Shown here piece after piece: positions 33,594 to 42,280 of a stretch of DNA of 42,561 bases. Every line of letters begins with the position of its first letter. Within the stretch, counting starts at the first letter, position 1. The notes beneath the pieces are model-generated. The model worked only from the letters and a program-made list of their open reading frames with translations. It was not told where the DNA came from and made no database searches. A program made the position numbers and the translations under genes. Origin of the DNA: Paracoccaceae bacterium (lineage in GTDB: Bacteria > Pseudomonadota > Alphaproteobacteria > Rhodobacterales > Rhodobacteraceae); NCBI GenBank assembly GCA_026706985.1, contig JAPOXR010000058.1, positions 1-42,561 on the forward strand, written 5' to 3'.

Positions 33594-34790
33594 ATGAAAA
33601 AAATGCTTTTGGCGACTGCCGCTGGCGTATTGGCCGCACATGCGGCGTCGGCGATGGATGTCGGGGAAGTTAAAATCGGGATTATTCTGGGTTTGACCGG
33701 CCCGATTGAATCGCTGACTCCACAGATGGCAAGCGGGGCTGAACTCGCGCTGGCGGAGACCTCCGATTCGGGTCTTCTGCTGAATGGTGCGACGGTCACC
33801 GCGATACGCGGCGATTCCACATGTATCGATGCGGCGGCAGCGGTATCGGCGGCTGAACAACAGATCACCGGCGACGGGGTGCATGCCATTGTCGGAGGCG
33901 ATTGTTCCGGCGTAACCGGTGCAATTCTTCAGAATGTCGCACTCCCGAACGGCGTTGTGATGATCTCACCTTCAGCCACATCGCCGGGACTCAGCCATGT
34001 CAACAACGAAGACAATGGATTGTTTTTCCGTACCGCTCCTTCGGATGCGCGCCAGGGTGTGGTGATGACCGAAGTGCTGATGGAGCAGGGCATTGACGAA
34101 GTCGCGGTGACCTATACCAATAACGATTATGGCAAAGGGTTGGCAGACAGTTTCCAAATGGCATTTGAGGCCGCCGGCGGCAAGGTTACGATCAATGCCG
34201 CGCATGAGGACGGAAAGGCCGACTACTCGGCGGAAGTCGGAGCTCTCGCTTCGGCGGGTGGTGAGCGGCTGGTCGTTGCCGGATATGTCGATCAGGGTGG
34301 TTCAGGCATTATCCGCGCAGCCCTCGATACCGGAGCCTTTGACACCTTCCACCTGCCGGACGGTATGATTTCAGAGGCCCTCACGGCTAATTTCGGCAGC
34401 GAGATTGACGGCTCCACCGGACAGCATCCGGGAACCGACAGTGAAGGTGCCTCGATGTTCCACGAACTCGTCGGCGGCGCGTTTGACGCATCATCTCCGT
34501 TCACCGCGGAATCCTATGATGCGGCGGCGTTGATCGTGCTCGCAATGCAGGCGGCCGGCTCAGCCGATTCGGCGGACTTCAAGCACAAGGTCATGGATGT
34601 CGCAAACGCACCGGGAGAGCAGATCTTTCCGGGCGAGCTGGCGAAGGCGCTGCAAATTCTCGCCGATGGCGGTGAGATCGACTATGTCGGTGCCTCCGCG
34701 GTTGAACTGATCGGTCCCGGCGAATCCGCCGGCAACTACCGCCAGATTGTCGTTGCAGGCGGCGAAGTCACAACTGTGAAATACCGGTAA
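33594..34790 (+). CDS. Liv-type ABC periplasmic binding protein
   Basis: This 398-residue receptor of the branched-chain amino acid/amide group has a signal peptide ending near AAHAASAMD and a type I periplasmic fold (KIGIILGLTGPIESLTPQM; then GDCSGVTGAILQ, ISPSATSPGLS and TYTNNDYGKGLADSF). I chose the ATG at 33594; a GTG at 33582 is also in frame. The family binds amino acids, amides, urea and related compounds. The RutR-like box and preT next door suggest a pyrimidine or a breakdown product. It leads a five-gene transporter operon. Confidence 0.9.
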   Translation: MKKMLLATAAGVLAAHAASAMDVGEVKIGIILGLTGPIESLTPQMASGAELALAETSDSGLLLNGATVTAIRGDSTCIDAAAAVSAAEQQITGDGVHAIVGGDCSGVTGAILQNVALPNGVVMISPSATSPGLSHVNNEDNGLFFRTAPSDARQGVVMTEVLMEQGIDEVAVTYTNNDYGKGLADSFQMAFEAAGGKVTINAAHEDGKADYSAEVGALASAGGERLVVAGYVDQGGSGIIRAALDTGAFDTFHLPDGMISEALTANFGSEIDGSTGQHPGTDSEGASMFHELVGGAFDASSPFTAESYDAAALIVLAMQAAGSADSADFKHKVMDVANAPGEQIFPGELAKALQILADGGEIDYVGASAVELIGPGESAGNYRQIVVAGGEVTTVKYR

Positions 34791-34801
34791 ATGAATACAA
34801 A

Positions 34802-34826
34802 CGGCCCGGACATTCTGTCCGGGCCG
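34802..34826 (+). terminator. perfect 11-bp hairpin after the binding-protein gene
   Basis: CGGCCCGGACA (34802-34812) pairs with TGTCCGGGCCG (34816-34826) around the loop TTC. No T run follows. It probably raises binding-protein mRNA over the membrane components by blocking 3' decay or causing partial termination. Confidence 0.65.
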
Positions 34827-34848
34827 CCCGCCATAGTGGAAGCCCTGC

Positions 34849-35631
34849 ATGATCCGCGTCGAGGATTTGCATAAGCATTTTGGTGGATTTCGTGCTGTCG
34901 ACGGCACAACACTGGAAATCCGCGAAGGTTCAATCACCGGGCTGATCGGCCCGAACGGTGCCGGCAAAACCACACTTTTCAATGTCATCGCCGGAAATCT
35001 GCCGCCGACCCGGGGTCGGGTTTTCATGGATGGTGAGGACATTACCGGGATGCCGCCACATGATTTGTTTCATAAGGGTCTGCTCCGGACGTTTCAGATC
35101 GCGCAGGAATTTTCCTCGCTGAGTGTGCGCGAAAATCTGATGATGGTGCCGGGCAGCCAGCGCGGTGAGGCGATCTGGTCGACATGGTTCAACCGTCGGC
35201 GCATCGCCGAAGATGAACGCGCATTGGAGGTCAAGGCCGACGAGGTGCTCGAGTTTCTCACCATTGATCACCTGAAACATGAAAAGGCGGGCCGGCTTTC
35301 CGGTGGGCAGAAAAAGCTGCTTGAACTGGGCCGCACGATGATGGTCGAGGCCAAAATCGTTTTTCTCGATGAAGTCGGAGCCGGTGTGAACCGCACACTT
35401 CTCAACACCATCGCCGATGCGATCCTGCGCCTCAACAGGGAGCGGGGCTATGTCTTCGTCGTCATTGAGCATGATATGGACTTTATCGCCCGTCTTTGTG
35501 ATCCGGTAATCTGCATGGCCGAAGGCCGGGTGCTGGCCACCGGGACAATCGATGAAATCAAGGCGAATGAGCAGGTGATCGAAGCCTATCTCGGCACCGG
35601 TCTGAAAAACAAATTGATGGCGGATACATGA
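34849..35631 (+). CDS. Liv-type ABC ATPase (LivG type)
   Basis: This 260-residue ATPase has Walker A GPNGAGKTT, signature LSGGQKKLLELGR and Walker B IVFLDEVGAGVN, with the C-terminal extension found in LivG proteins. One of two ATPases of the operon. Confidence 0.93.
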   Translation: MIRVEDLHKHFGGFRAVDGTTLEIREGSITGLIGPNGAGKTTLFNVIAGNLPPTRGRVFMDGEDITGMPPHDLFHKGLLRTFQIAQEFSSLSVRENLMMVPGSQRGEAIWSTWFNRRRIAEDERALEVKADEVLEFLTIDHLKHEKAGRLSGGQKKLLELGRTMMVEAKIVFLDEVGAGVNRTLLNTIADAILRLNRERGYVFVVIEHDMDFIARLCDPVICMAEGRVLATGTIDEIKANEQVIEAYLGTGLKNKLMADT

Positions 35632-35717
35632 CCGGGGCGGCGAAATCCGCGGCGGAGTCCCTTATCTGCCGGCCCCCGCGAGCCGCCCCCGCCGGGCGCG
35701 GCCCCGGTTGATCATTC

Positions 35718-36443
35718 ATGACCGGGACAACAGGTGCTCCTTTTCTCGTCGGCGCCGGCATGACCGGCGGTTACGGGCATGGTGTGAACATCATTTTCGA
35801 TTGCACGATTGCGGTCGATAAAGGTGAAATCACCGTAATCGTCGGCCCCAACGGTGCCGGCAAATCAACGGCAATGCGGGCGGTCTTCGGCATGCTCAAC
35901 CTCAGCGAGGGAGAGGTGCGTCTGGACGGTGATGATATCACTTCGCTTTCGCCGCAGGATCGGGTGGCCGAGGGAATGGCATTTGTGCCGCAGACCGCCA
36001 ATATTTTCACCTCGCTGACGGTGGAGGAGAATTTGGAAATGGGTGCCTTTCTGCGCCGCGACGATATTTCGCGCACCATGGAGCAGGTCTATGCGCTGTT
36101 TCCGGTCCTGAAGGAAAAACGCCGCCAGGCGGCCGGCGAACTGTCCGGTGGCCAGCGTCAACAGGTGGCAGTCGGTCGGGCATTGATGACGCAGCCCCGG
36201 CTGCTGCTTCTTGACGAACCGACCGCGGGTGTCAGCCCGATCGTGATGGATGAGCTGTTCGACAGGATCATCGAAGTGTCCCGTTCCGGGATCTCAATAC
36301 TGATGGTGGAGCAAAATGCGCGCCAGGCACTGGCGATCGCCGACAAAGGCTATGTGTTGGTGCAGGGGCGGAATGCCTATACCGGCAGCGGAAAATCCCT
36401 GTTGGCCGACCCGGAAGTGCGCCGGAGTTTCCTCGGCGGATGA
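35718..36443 (+). CDS. Liv-type ABC ATPase (LivF type)
   Basis: This 241-residue ATPase has Walker A GPNGAGKST, signature LSGGQRQQVAVGRAL and Walker B LLLLDEPTAGVSP. It pairs with the LivG-type ATPase. The 86-bp GC-rich gap before it holds no gene. Confidence 0.93.
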   Translation: MTGTTGAPFLVGAGMTGGYGHGVNIIFDCTIAVDKGEITVIVGPNGAGKSTAMRAVFGMLNLSEGEVRLDGDDITSLSPQDRVAEGMAFVPQTANIFTSLTVEENLEMGAFLRRDDISRTMEQVYALFPVLKEKRRQAAGELSGGQRQQVAVGRALMTQPRLLLLDEPTAGVSPIVMDELFDRIIEVSRSGISILMVEQNARQALAIADKGYVLVQGRNAYTGSGKSLLADPEVRRSFLGG

Positions 36444-36525
36444 GCTATGGGAGGCCCAAATCAGCGGGCACCGCCTGCCACCGCCTGCATGTGGCGGCAC
36501 CCCATGCATACTCGGAGAGGCCCGC

Positions 36526-37533
36526 ATGGATACGCTGAATGCCTTGGTTGCATTGGCGAATTTCGTGCTTGTGCCCTCGATCGCCTATGGCAGCCAATTG
36601 GCCCTCGGAGCGCTCGGGGTCACGCTGATCTACGGCATTCTCAGATTTTCCAATTTCGCACATGGCGACACCATGGCTTTCGGCGCAATGGCCACGATCA
36701 TCGTGACCTGGTGGCTGCAATCGCTCGGGATTTCATTCGGACCACTGCCGACCGCATTGCTGGCGCTGCCCGCGGGGGCGCTGGCCACCGCTCTCCTGGT
36801 TTTGGCCACCGACAGGCTGGTATACCGTTTCTATCGCAGAAAACGGGCGCAGCCGGTCATTCTTGTCATTGTCTCCATGGGCGTGATGTTCGTGATGAAT
36901 GGTCTGGTGCGTTTCATCATTGGCGTCGACGATCAACGGTTTGCCGACGGCGCACGATTCATCATCTCGGCGCGCGATTTCAAGGAAATGACCGGCCTGC
37001 GTGAAGGCTTGGCGATAAAATCCACGGCGCTGCTCACGGTTGTGGTTGCCATCATCGTAGTCGCGGTTCTGTTCTGGTTTCTCAACCGGACGCGCACCGG
37101 AAAATCAATGCGCGCCTTTTCCGATAACGAGGATCTCGCACTGCTGTCCGGCATTGATCCGGAACGGGTTGTGAGGATAACCTGGATCATCGTCGCCTGC
37201 CTCGCCACGGTCGCCGGCGTGCTTTACGGGCTCGACAAGAGCTTCAAACCATTCACTTATTTCCAGCTGTTGCTGCCGATTTTCGCCAGCGCGATTGTCG
37301 GCGGCCTCGGCAACCCGATCGGTGCCATAGCCGGAGGGTTCGTGATCGCATTTTCCGAGATCACGATCACCTATGCGTTCAAAAAAACCGCCCTGTACCT
37401 GTTCCCGGTATGGGAGGTTGAGGGCCTCATTCAATTGCTTTCAACCGAGTATAAATTCGCCGTGAGTTTTGCGATTCTGGTGGTCGTGCTGCTGTTCCGG
37501 CCAACCGGTTTATTCCGGGGAAAGGCATTATGA
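36526..37533 (+). CDS. Liv-type ABC permease (LivH type)
   Basis: This 335-residue permease has about eight membrane segments and the family motif YGILRFSNFAHGDTMAFGA near the N-terminus, with AIVGGLGNPIGAIAGGFVI later. I chose the ATG at 36526, behind GGAGAGG; the longer open frame overlaps the ATPase gene. Its stop overlaps the next start by ATGA. Confidence 0.93.
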   Translation: MDTLNALVALANFVLVPSIAYGSQLALGALGVTLIYGILRFSNFAHGDTMAFGAMATIIVTWWLQSLGISFGPLPTALLALPAGALATALLVLATDRLVYRFYRRKRAQPVILVIVSMGVMFVMNGLVRFIIGVDDQRFADGARFIISARDFKEMTGLREGLAIKSTALLTVVVAIIVVAVLFWFLNRTRTGKSMRAFSDNEDLALLSGIDPERVVRITWIIVACLATVAGVLYGLDKSFKPFTYFQLLLPIFASAIVGGLGNPIGAIAGGFVIAFSEITITYAFKKTALYLFPVWEVEGLIQLLSTEYKFAVSFAILVVVLLFRPTGLFRGKAL

Positions 37534-38834
37534 CACTCAGCCGCCGCGATATCATTCTGTTTCTGTCGGTCATCGGCCTGATTGTGCTCACCGGTTTCCT
37601 GCAGAGCTGGAATGTCGCTCTGGGCATTTTCAATATGGGATTGATTTCCGCCATCATGGCACTCGGCGTGAACATGCAATGGGGTTATGCCGGGCTGTTC
37701 AATGTCGGGATCATGGGGTTTGTCGCGCTCGGCGGTCTCGGCGTGGTCATCATTTCGATGCCGCCGGTGCATGAAGCCTGGGCGGCCGGCGGAATTCGTG
37801 TCATCACCGCCCTGCTGGTAGGCGGCGCGACCATAGCCGCCGCGGTGTTCGGCTGGAGCCGGATGGCGAAGGGGAGAGTCCGTATCCTGTTCCTGGTCGC
37901 ATTGCTGGTTGTCGGGTTCTTTGTCTATCGCCAGCTCTTTGATCCGGCGGTCATCGCGATCGAGGCGATTTCCCCTGCTGCCACCGGCTATCTCGGTGGC
38001 CTTGGCCTGCCTGTGCTCCTCGCATGGCCGGTCGGTGCCGCTCTTGCAGCCGGTGCGGCCTGGCTGGTCGGAAAAACCGCACTCGGACTGCGTTCGGACT
38101 ATCTCGCGATCGCCACCCTCGGTATTTCCGAGATCATCATTGCCGTCCTAAAAAACGAGGATTGGCTGTCCCGTGGTGTCAAGAATGTTGTCGGCATTCC
38201 ACGGCCGGTTCCCTACGAGATCGACCTGCAGAATTCGGACAGCTTTGTGTCACTGGTTTCAGGATGGGGGTTGGATCCGGTCCCGGTATCCACGATCACC
38301 GTAAAGCTGGCCTATGCCGGACTGTTCCTTACGGTCCTCGCGCTGCTTCTCTGGCTTGCCCAGGCGGCACTCTCGTCACCCTGGGGCCGCATGATGCGCG
38401 CTATCCGCGACAATGAGGTTGCGGCGGAAGCGATGGGCAAAGATGTGACCGCCCGGCATCTGCAGATCTTTATCCTCGGCGCGGCGGTCTGCGGCATGGC
38501 GGGTGCCATGATGACAACGCTTGACGGTCAGCTGACCCCGGGGAGTTACCAGCCGCTGCGCTTTACGTTTCTGATTTGGGTGATGGTGATAGTCGGCGGA
38601 TCGGGCAATAATTTCGGCTCGGTGCTTGGCGGTTTCCTGATCTGGTATCTCTGGGTCATGGCCGAACCCGGCGGCCTGTTCCTGATCGAAGCGGTGACAG
38701 CGCAACTGGAAGACGGCCATTGGTTGAAAGAGCATCTCATCAAGAGCGCCGCGCATATGCGGCATCTGACGATGGGTGTCATCCTGCTTCTTGTGCTGCG
38801 CTTCAACCCGAGGGGGCTGATACCCGAACGCTGA
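37530..38834 (+). CDS. Liv-type ABC permease (LivM type)
   Basis: This 434-residue permease has about ten membrane segments and LivM motifs (NMQWGYAGLFNVGIMGFVAL, GLRSDYLAIATLGISEI, MVIVGGSGNNFGSVLGG). It is longer than a typical LivM because of an insert of about 70 residues with extra membrane segments near residues 85-160. It ends the transporter operon. Confidence 0.93.
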   Translation: MTLSRRDIILFLSVIGLIVLTGFLQSWNVALGIFNMGLISAIMALGVNMQWGYAGLFNVGIMGFVALGGLGVVIISMPPVHEAWAAGGIRVITALLVGGATIAAAVFGWSRMAKGRVRILFLVALLVVGFFVYRQLFDPAVIAIEAISPAATGYLGGLGLPVLLAWPVGAALAAGAAWLVGKTALGLRSDYLAIATLGISEIIIAVLKNEDWLSRGVKNVVGIPRPVPYEIDLQNSDSFVSLVSGWGLDPVPVSTITVKLAYAGLFLTVLALLLWLAQAALSSPWGRMMRAIRDNEVAAEAMGKDVTARHLQIFILGAAVCGMAGAMMTTLDGQLTPGSYQPLRFTFLIWVMVIVGGSGNNFGSVLGGFLIWYLWVMAEPGGLFLIEAVTAQLEDGHWLKEHLIKSAAHMRHLTMGVILLLVLRFNPRGLIPER

Positions 38835-39017
38835 CCGTCTCGGAAACCGGCATCAGCGTCCGCTTCAGTCGTCTGGCCAAAACCCGCTGATGATCAACGC
38901 CGGATTCTGCGACGGACAGACACCCATCTCCTGGTTTAACAACCGCCCGCCAAGGCACGAATTCTCATGAGTGCCGGGACCAGAGCACAACATGAAAAAA
39001 TCGGATGGGGATTCAGG

Positions 39018-39557
39018 TTAGCGATTTTTCGAATGATCCGAGGGCGACGTATCGGCTACCACCTGCGTCAAATGGACAGCATGATCACGGCCACGCTCAG
39101 CAGAACGGCTACGGATTGCATCGGCGATTGGCGCCAGGCGAGTCGGCCCGGAAAACGCACCTTCATCAAGCAACTTGGCTATTCTCGCGGTATCCATGGC
39201 CGCAAGAAACATGAACACACGCGGGATAGAACTTATCCGCGAGGCTGATTTGCTTAGTTCAACATCATGAATGCGACAAAATTCGCGGATATCTGCGATA
39301 TTGGGGAGAAATCCTCCATCTTCGAAACGCTTAGCAGCACACTTCATGACTTCAGCCTTCTCTTGAGGCAGTGTCATCTTTTCAACGTAGTTGACCGCTG
39401 AGGGCTTGCTCCCTGTATTGCAGGAACGCTTCCGCGACATAGAAGAGGTGTCCTGGACTGGTGCAGCTTGGACTTCGGCAAGACTATGTAATACTGAACT
39501 TAGACCATGACGACGCACCAGCCCTTGCAAAGTTTCGGTTAAGTCGCGCTGTGGCAT
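39018..39557 (-). CDS. unrecognised protein paired with ParA
   Basis: This 179-residue protein starts at the last base of the ParA stop (TAATG), so the two are translationally coupled. The N-terminal 55 residues are low-complexity and polar. A compact helical part follows (about 55-150), with EKAEVMKCAAKRFEDGGF and RIAKLLDEGAFSGPTRLA. I do not recognise a ParB domain or helix-turn-helix. By position it could be a centromere-binding or cargo-adaptor partner of the ATPase, but nothing in the sequence proves this. Confidence 0.65.
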   Translation of the reverse strand: MPQRDLTETLQGLVRRHGLSSVLHSLAEVQAAPVQDTSSMSRKRSCNTGSKPSAVNYVEKMTLPQEKAEVMKCAAKRFEDGGFLPNIADIREFCRIHDVELSKSASRISSIPRVFMFLAAMDTARIAKLLDEGAFSGPTRLAPIADAIRSRSAERGRDHAVHLTQVVADTSPSDHSKNR

Positions 39558-40408
39558 TAGTCGTCTACTTCCAAGGCGAGACTACGGAGAAATTCTCCGG
39601 CAAACACAGGAAAGCGCCAAGAGTTACCACCGTGGCTCCTGTCTCCGCGCATGCGCTTGGGAAATCCGCGCGAATGGGGAATCTGATTGTCGAATATATG
39701 CCATCCGTTCTTATTCGCTTCTTCAAGTATCTCCTGCATTGCACGACGTTTTTCGGGGCCTCCGTCGTTACCTCCATCATAAAACCCATTGTTTATGACG
39801 ACGCCGATGACCTCAATGTTGTGGGACGGATTCTCTATTCTAAATGATTCAAGCGACTTCGCCAGTAACGGGAATCCCACGGTCGCGAAATACTCGGGCC
39901 GCACCGGAACCAAGACATATCTGGAAGCATGGTATGCAGCCCGTGTGAACACGGACTCGGTCGGCGGGCAATCGATCAGAACGAGGTCTTTTGATTGAAA
40001 GTGATCCGCAATGTAGCGTGCGAGCACCTGAGGGTCGGGTTTTAGCGCACGCACAAGATTGTCAGAAAAGTCAAATCGCGACGGAATGTAGGAGAGCGTA
40101 CCATCCGTGAAAACCTCTCGAACGGTTTCTTCGGGATTTAGCCGTGTGGGCGATTCGCGATCCGCAGTAGGGGGACGGTAGCCATTGAAGACTTCTACGA
40201 TAGACGGTTCCTCACTCTCGAGAAACTGCGCGTAGGCATTCCCCATGTACGCTTGGCTCAGATTTGCCTGAGGGTCAAGGTCGACGACGAGGACGCGATG
40301 ATTATTGATTGCGGCGTGTCGTCCCAAGAGAGCGGCTATCGTAGTCTTGCCGACGCCGCCCTTCATGTTGATCACTGACACACAAACTGGCCCACGTTCA
40401 CTCGGCAC
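39557..40408 (-). CDS. ParA/Soj-family ATPase
   Basis: This 283-residue ATPase has the deviant Walker A motif K16-GGVG-K21-TT, the A-prime block VLVVDLDPQANLSQAYMG and the Walker B-like LVLIDCPPTES. Such proteins position plasmids, chromosomes or protein clusters. The start is GTG at 40408, behind GGGAG. No ParB or parS array is visible. It lies in an accessory patch with a decayed nuclease and a toxin-antitoxin module, so it may be a relic of an integrated element. Confidence 0.92.
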   Translation of the reverse strand: MPSERGPVCVSVINMKGGVGKTTIAALLGRHAAINNHRVLVVDLDPQANLSQAYMGNAYAQFLESEEPSIVEVFNGYRPPTADRESPTRLNPEETVREVFTDGTLSYIPSRFDFSDNLVRALKPDPQVLARYIADHFQSKDLVLIDCPPTESVFTRAAYHASRYVLVPVRPEYFATVGFPLLAKSLESFRIENPSHNIEVIGVVINNGFYDGGNDGGPEKRRAMQEILEEANKNGWHIFDNQIPHSRGFPKRMRGDRSHGGNSWRFPVFAGEFLRSLALEVDD

Positions 40409-40479
40409 AGACTATCTCCCACATCATCGACCCACCCATTACCTTACTCGAAGCGTGTGGCATCTGCTAGTGGTCTGAC

Positions 40480-40614
40480 TCATTGGTTTGATGCCGTTCT
40501 GGTAAGCTTCTGGTTGCCTCTATTCCAAGCCTCGACGAGATCCTCCAGCTTCCGGCTCCAGCGGAAAAGGTCGGGAACCCTCTTGCCGAAGCGATGAATC
40601 TTGAACGTGTACCG
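40480..40614 (-). pseudogene. orphan C-terminal gene fragment (copy B)
   Basis: A 44-residue open segment after an in-frame TAG, reading RYTFKIHRFGKRVPDLFRW and continuing to TASNQ and a stop. It is homologous to the more degenerate copy at 19993-20088, with most differences synonymous or at single residues, so both derive from one protein family. The family is not recognised. It shares no frame with the HNH remnant next to it. Confidence 0.6.
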
Positions 40615-40678
40615 CTATCCCGCATCGGTGAGCGACTTGCGAAAGCCGATTGGACCTGAGCAGCAAATTGTTCAACTC

Positions 40679-41366
40679 TCACTTGTCGGATTTCCCGCAA
40701 TTGCACGGCTTGCACAGCATTTGACAGTTCCGTTCGTTTGTCTTGCCGCTCTCCGCCCAAGGGGTGATGTGGTCAGCCTCCATGTCCACGATTTCAAATG
40801 CCTTCGCTCATACCTTGCAGATGCCCTTTTGAATCTCAAACGCTTTCTGCTTCATGGCTTCGGTGAAAGCCCGGATGTTGAGATGCCTTTCCTCGCCGGT
40901 GAGGAGATATGGGTAGATGCCAGCCTGCTTGGTCACGTCGTTGTCGATCATCGGGCGGGCAACCTCGGCTTCAAGTTTTGCAGAATTCAGGCTTTCGTCT
41001 CGGAGGCAGCTGTAAAGCCCGCCCCATTCCACACCCTTCATGGGGTTGCAGTACTCAGGGAACACCGCTTTCACCCGGTTGATTACCGACTGGAAGTGAT
41101 TCCACAAGGCGGTTGCGGGCGGGTCGTGCTGGTGCGTCCCCATGTAGCCCTCGACCGCCTGCCCCTTATCCTTGAGCCATTGGATCGCAGCTTCAAGATA
41201 CTCTTGGCGGATCGGTGATTCCCTCACGTACTTGTTTCCAACCACGTAGGCCGGACCTTGCGACCTGCTGAAATACCGTTTTGCGTCTGACACCCACGTT
41301 CCGGCATAAACCGCGTTCCGCAACTCTCGGTCAGTCAACTCCTCCCCGGCGATGTTGTGATGATGC
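40679..41366 (-). pseudogene. truncated DUF262/HNH nuclease gene with internal stop
   Basis: The minus strand encodes the later part of a DUF262-type (GmrSD-like) protein (IAGEELTDRELRNAVYAGTW) and then an HNH domain ([20 protein letters not shown], then LCKPCN). A TGA at 40810-40808 interrupts it exactly where the first zinc pair should read CKVC, converting the second cysteine to a stop. The N-terminal DUF262 half is missing; a TAG precedes the remnant and the toxin gene abuts it. Intact relatives act as restriction-type endonucleases against modified phage DNA. Confidence 0.78.
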
Positions 41367-41371
41367 TGACC

Positions 41372-41899
41372 CTATGATGGAAACGCTTCAGGTGCAGCCT
41401 TGAGGCTTTTCCCGAACCGCGCCGTCGCGCTCTCGGCTTCTTTCAATAGCGCGTCATAATTGTCCGGTGGGTTGCCGTCTTCCAGCATGCCTTTGAAAGT
41501 CGCATAGGCATCGGTCTTACGGCCATAGGCTCGCAACGTCTGCTTGTCGTTTACCCAAGCGAGCACGATCACTTTGGCAGAACTGTCAAAGCGGAAGAAC
41601 AATCGATACTGCTGCAGGAACTTCGCCCGGAACCAGTGCTTTCTGTGCTTTCCGAGAGTGTTTCCCTGCCGAAATACCGAAGCACCGGGATCAGCCGGTA
41701 TGTTCCCGCTTGTCAGCTTCAAGATCGCTGCCAACCGCTTCGTGCAGTTCTTCTTTTGCCAAGTCCCCGGGTCACGCACTTTACGCGCTTCAACCTCCTC
41801 TATCAGCTGTTCAAGCTGATAGAGAAAGATCGGGTGCGCATAGATCGACCAACCGTTGATGATGAGCGGTGCTTGATCGGACGCAGCGCTATCTGTCAT
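41372..41899 (-). CDS. yhaV: YhaV-family RNase toxin
   Basis: This 175-residue protein matches YhaV toxins, RelE-like ribosome-associated RNases (NGWSIYAHPIFLYQLEQLI; later RLFFRFDSSAKVIVLAWVND, then RAYGRKTDAYATF). It overlaps the antitoxin gene by ATGA. The full length suggests a functional toxin. Confidence 0.93.
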   Translation of the reverse strand: MTDSAASDQAPLIINGWSIYAHPIFLYQLEQLIEEVEARKVRDPGTWQKKNCTKRLAAILKLTSGNIPADPGASVFRQGNTLGKHRKHWFRAKFLQQYRLFFRFDSSAKVIVLAWVNDKQTLRAYGRKTDAYATFKGMLEDGNPPDNYDALLKEAESATARFGKSLKAAPEAFPS

Positions 41900-42279
41900 T
41901 CATCGTCGGGTGACAGCGGCTCTTCGAGATCGATGCGCACATCGCCAACGAGTGCTTTAAGGTGGTCATGCAAGGCACTGTCGAACGCACGGAGGCGTTC
42001 GGGAGACGCCTTGATATCGGCTTCGACGAAGTCGAGGAACGCACTCAGCGCGGGATCGGCTTCCTCCGCGCGTACGGGTTCAATATAGACCCGGCCACTC
42101 GGCTCAGTGCAGTAGCGAATTTGATCGCCCTTGCTGAGCTTCAGCTGCTTACGCACGCCACTCGGCACCGTCGTCTGGTAGCGATCAGTGAGTTTCGAGA
42201 CATTCTGAATGAGTACGGTCAAAGCAGGTTTCCGAACGGGAGTGTCGTTTGAAATATCAGATATGTAATGCATTTGCAT
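41896..42279 (-). CDS. prlF: PrlF/SohA-family antitoxin
   Basis: This 127-residue protein has an AbrB-type swapped-hairpin domain (SKLTDRYQTTVPSGVRKQLK, near residues 28-47, with KGDQIRY after it) and an acidic toxin-binding tail. It is coupled to YhaV. The ATG at 42279 lies inside an inverted repeat; an ATG at 42273 or a later start is possible, because the N-terminal 25 residues are not typical and no ribosome site is clear. Confidence 0.9.
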   Translation of the reverse strand: MQMHYISDISNDTPVRKPALTVLIQNVSKLTDRYQTTVPSGVRKQLKLSKGDQIRYCTEPSGRVYIEPVRAEEADPALSAFLDFVEADIKASPERLRAFDSALHDHLKALVGDVRIDLEEPLSPDDE

Positions 42280-42280
42280 T
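42267..42280. promoter_or_regulatory. inverted repeat over the prlF start (AATGCA-TT-TGCATT)
   Basis: A perfect 6-2-6 inverted repeat overlapping the ATG, with a second palindrome ATATC-A-GATAT at 42254-42264 and a TATAAC-like -10 on the minus strand (42286-42281). This is a likely autoregulatory operator for the PrlF/YhaV complex. Confidence 0.45.

Noticed and set aside
33411-33884. Upstream extension of preT to 33884
   Set aside because: It would run through the promoter and into the divergent binding-protein gene; the TTG with GGAGG at 33410 gives the normal N-terminus.
34802-34826. Hairpin as a full rho-independent terminator of the Liv-type operon
   Set aside because: There is no T run and the ATPase, permease genes follow on the same strand, so complete termination is unlikely.
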